A program made the position numbers and the translations under genes. A DNA stretch of 64,000 nt from Halichoerus grypus (lineage: Eukaryota > Chordata > Mammalia > Carnivora > Phocidae). The stretch is from the NCBI RefSeq assembly GCF_964656455.1, contig NC_135726.1, forward strand, positions 17,929,168-17,993,167, read 5' to 3'. Under the pieces are notes generated by a model, which was not told where the DNA came from, did not search any database, and was given only the letters and a program-made list of their open reading frames with translations. Shown here one piece after another: positions 61,730-64,000 of this stretch; position 1 is the stretch's first letter, and each line of letters begins with the position of its first letter.

Positions 61730-62260
61730 TCATTACTCAGCACCTACTCTGTGTCAGGCACTGTGTTTTGTGCTAGTGACAGCATTGTGTGAGATAGGCA
61801 AGATCCTGCTATCATGACAGACACTAAATAGGTGATCCCAGTGAAGTATGATGGGCACTTTGAAAACCAAAGCCCAGGCTGCTGTGAACTGTGAGCCAAA
61901 TCACTTAACCCAGCCTAGGCATGGCCTCTAAAGAAATGGTGTTTAAGTGGAGAGAAATCTCAGGAGTTAGCCTGAATAAGTTAGAAAAGATTGTTCCAAG
62001 CAGAGCAAACAACTTGGACCAAAATCTCAGAGCAAGACTGAAGGAGTTAGATTTGGTAGCTGCTAGCATGTTAAATACAGTGTAAAGGGAAAGTGGTAAG
62101 GTAGAGAGTTGGGGAAGGGTCCAACTCATACTGGGAGATGCTTTGTGAGCCTCATCAAGGAATTTGGGCTTTATCCTAGGGGCACTTAAAGTCTAGGGAA
62201 GAAAAGGTCATGACCAGGAGAAACATTAGGTGTCTGTTAAGGAACCAGAACAGCGGATGA
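61730..62260 (-). repeat. L2 LINE relic
   Basis: Reverse L2: ctcagcacctactctgtgtc, caggcactgtgttttgtgct, then diverged ORF-derived text up to gaatttgggctttatcctag. Inactive. Confidence 0.65.
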
Positions 62261-62879
62261 ATTTCAGGGGCATTGAATCCAGTTGGTGAAATGTACTGAT
62301 GGACTGGCTGGGGGGGCGGGGGGGCAGGCAGGCTTCACTGCAGCCAGAGTGGTTCCTTATGAACTGTCACCTGAGGGAGTCCACTCTCACTTGCCTTCCT
62401 TTCACAGTTGTCTGTTGTATTTGAGCATAATCTCTAAGTGCTGGGTCATTGTCCTACAAGACCCTTTACATACAGTGTGCTTCTCTGTTAGAGGGAGGAA
62501 ACTTGACTGCAAGGGGATTGAGCTAACTAGTAATCATGGGTCATGTTATGTGGAGGAGAGTTGTTGGAGAGACAGTTCTAGGTGAGGGCGCCCTCTTAGC
62601 AGGTCAAGTTGTAGTTTAAGAATGAGAGCAGCTGCTCATTTTCCTAATCCCAAGTGGCAGGCAGAGCTATTCTGTTATCATATGATGCTTGTTTTCTTTC
62701 CTGAACCATTAAATCATATTTTGCTCCAAACTACTTAGATTAGTGACATAAGTCATCTCTATTATATTGGTTAACATATTGCAAGGCGCTACTGAATTAT
62801 ATACAATTTTGATGAGTTCCGTATATATATCTTGGTTTATTAACTAACCATGCAGGAACAAGATCTGAAATATTTAATT

Positions 62880-63965
62880 TTTTCAGCAATATTTATTGAG
62901 CACCCACTATATATCAGTCCTTGTTCTAGGCACTGGGGATACAACAATGAATAAAACAGACAAAAAATTCCCTGTCTTAAAGAAACATACATTCTAGCAG
63001 GGGTGGTTGGGGGAGACAAACAATGAGGAAATAACTTGTTTCTGATACAATAACATTTGAGTACAGGCCTGAAGAAAGTGAGGGAGAGAGTAAGCCAAGT
63101 GGATAGCTATACAGAAAAGGGAACTGTAAGTGCAAAGGCCCTGAGACGGGAGCATACCTGGCATGTTTGAGATACATTCAGTACTGAACCACTGTGGCTG
63201 GTGCAGAGTGAGTGAGACAAAACAGGACATAAGGTGAGAAGAAAGATAAAAGAAGGGGATGAAGACAGACTGTGTAGGACTTTGTAGATCAGTGGAAGAA
63301 CATTTGGCTTTTATTCCAAGAGAGATGGGAAGCCTGTTGGAGGGCTTGGGTGAGGAGTGACTTGCTCTGACTTACATTTTAATTGAGTCACTCAGTGCTA
63401 TGTTGAGAATAGATTGGGGCAGGGTAGAATCTGAGAGGCCAGTTAAGCAATTGCAGTAATGTAGGCAAGAGAGGGGGTTGTGACTTGAACTGAGATGGTA
63501 GCAGTGGGAGTCGTGGGAAGTGCTTGGATTCAGGATATATTTTGAAGGTAGAGAGCCAGCACAGTTTGTTAATGGATCAAATGTGAAGTGTGAGCGAAAA
63601 CTAAGATTCAAGAATTACTCCCAAGATTTTTAATGGAGCTGTTGGAAAATTTGTGTTACCAGTTTCTGAGATGAAGCCATTGTGGGAAGAGCAAGTTTGG
63701 TGGGGGATGGGGGGGATTCCAGGAGCTTAATTCTGGACATTTTAAGTTTGGGATGTGTATTAATATAAACATCTGGGACGACTGGGTGGCCCAGTCCGGT
63801 AAGTATCCGACTCTAGATCTCAGCTCGGGTCTTCATCTCGGGGTCATGAATTCAAGCCCCGCGTTGGGCTCCACATTGGGTGTAGAGCCTACTTAAAAAA
63901 ATAAAATAAACATCCAAGTAGAAATATCAGATAGGCAGTTGTTTATACTAGTCTGAAGCTTGAGA
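62880..63965 (-). repeat. L2 LINE relic, longer block
   Basis: Reverse L2 from tttattgagcacccactata through ccctgagacgggagcatacc and aggccagttaagcaattgca to gataggcagttg. The minus strand retains recognisable CR1/L2 reverse-transcriptase C-terminal peptide (LTGLSDSTLPQSIL) with stops. A SINE interrupts it at 63775. Confidence 0.75.
63775..63908 (+). repeat. Diverged CAN SINE
   Basis: gggacgactgggtggcccag head, gaattcaagccccgcgttgg, tail aaaaaaataaaa; flanked by ataaacatct and ataaacatcc. Confidence 0.85.
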
Positions 63966-64000
63966 AAGAGGACCTGGCTAAAAACTTTGGGAGTCCTCAG

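Larger units (their letters stand above)
51882..64000 (+). other. GFOD2: Presumed GFOD2 intron 1 (partial): no coding exon seen
   Basis: This stretch holds CAN SINEs, two L2 blocks on the minus strand, a (TA)n tract and unclassified unique sequence. None of the open frames resembles GFOD2 or any protein I know. Confidence 0.5.

Overview
This window is ordinary vertebrate nuclear DNA from a carnivoran mammal. The clearest evidence is about 38 copies of the carnivore-specific tRNA-Lys-derived SINE (CAN/SINEC), in both orientations. Their heads resemble the arctoid caniform type (bear, seal or mustelid group) more than the dog SINEC_Cf or cat types, as I remember those families. The species cannot be fixed from the sequence alone. 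There is no bacterial, viral or CRISPR content, and I found no undescribed system.

The only protein-coding gene I can prove is RANBP10, on the + strand from before position 1 to about 47 kb. Twelve coding exons (8207-46378) join with perfect phase at every junction. They give 503 codons, then a stop: the C-terminal half of the SPRY domain, the LisH and CTLH motifs, a serine-rich linker and the CRA-type C-terminus. The N-terminal part, about 116 residues in human RANBP10 as I recall it, lies upstream of the window. The 5' part of the gene is diffuse (one 53-nt exon, then a 23.6-kb intron full of L1 and SINE copies). The 3' part is compact, with nine exons between 39.0 and 46.4 kb. One exon in the SPRY domain is only 23 nt long.

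From about 47.0 to 51.5 kb lies a gene-free spacer with MIR and MER5A relics and a possible distal polyadenylation signal. At 51.5-52.07 kb is a CpG island with two identical NRF1-type motifs and a good splice donor on the + strand. By human synteny at 16q22.1 (RANBP10 then GFOD2, same direction) it is best read as the GFOD2 promoter and non-coding first exon. The rest, to 64 kb, would be GFOD2 intron 1, with SINEs, L2 and simple repeats but no recognisable exon.

The most unusual local structure is in a SINE at 25.6-25.9 kb. It holds an exact 49-bp copy of a unique segment from 888 bp upstream, followed by a 12-bp inverted copy of the end of that segment. This looks like a templated insertion during break repair. 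Other points of note are L1-in-L1-in-SINE nesting at 29-31.5 kb, several three-SINE stacks, inverted SINE pairs flanking a RANBP10 exon, and the 23-nt exon.
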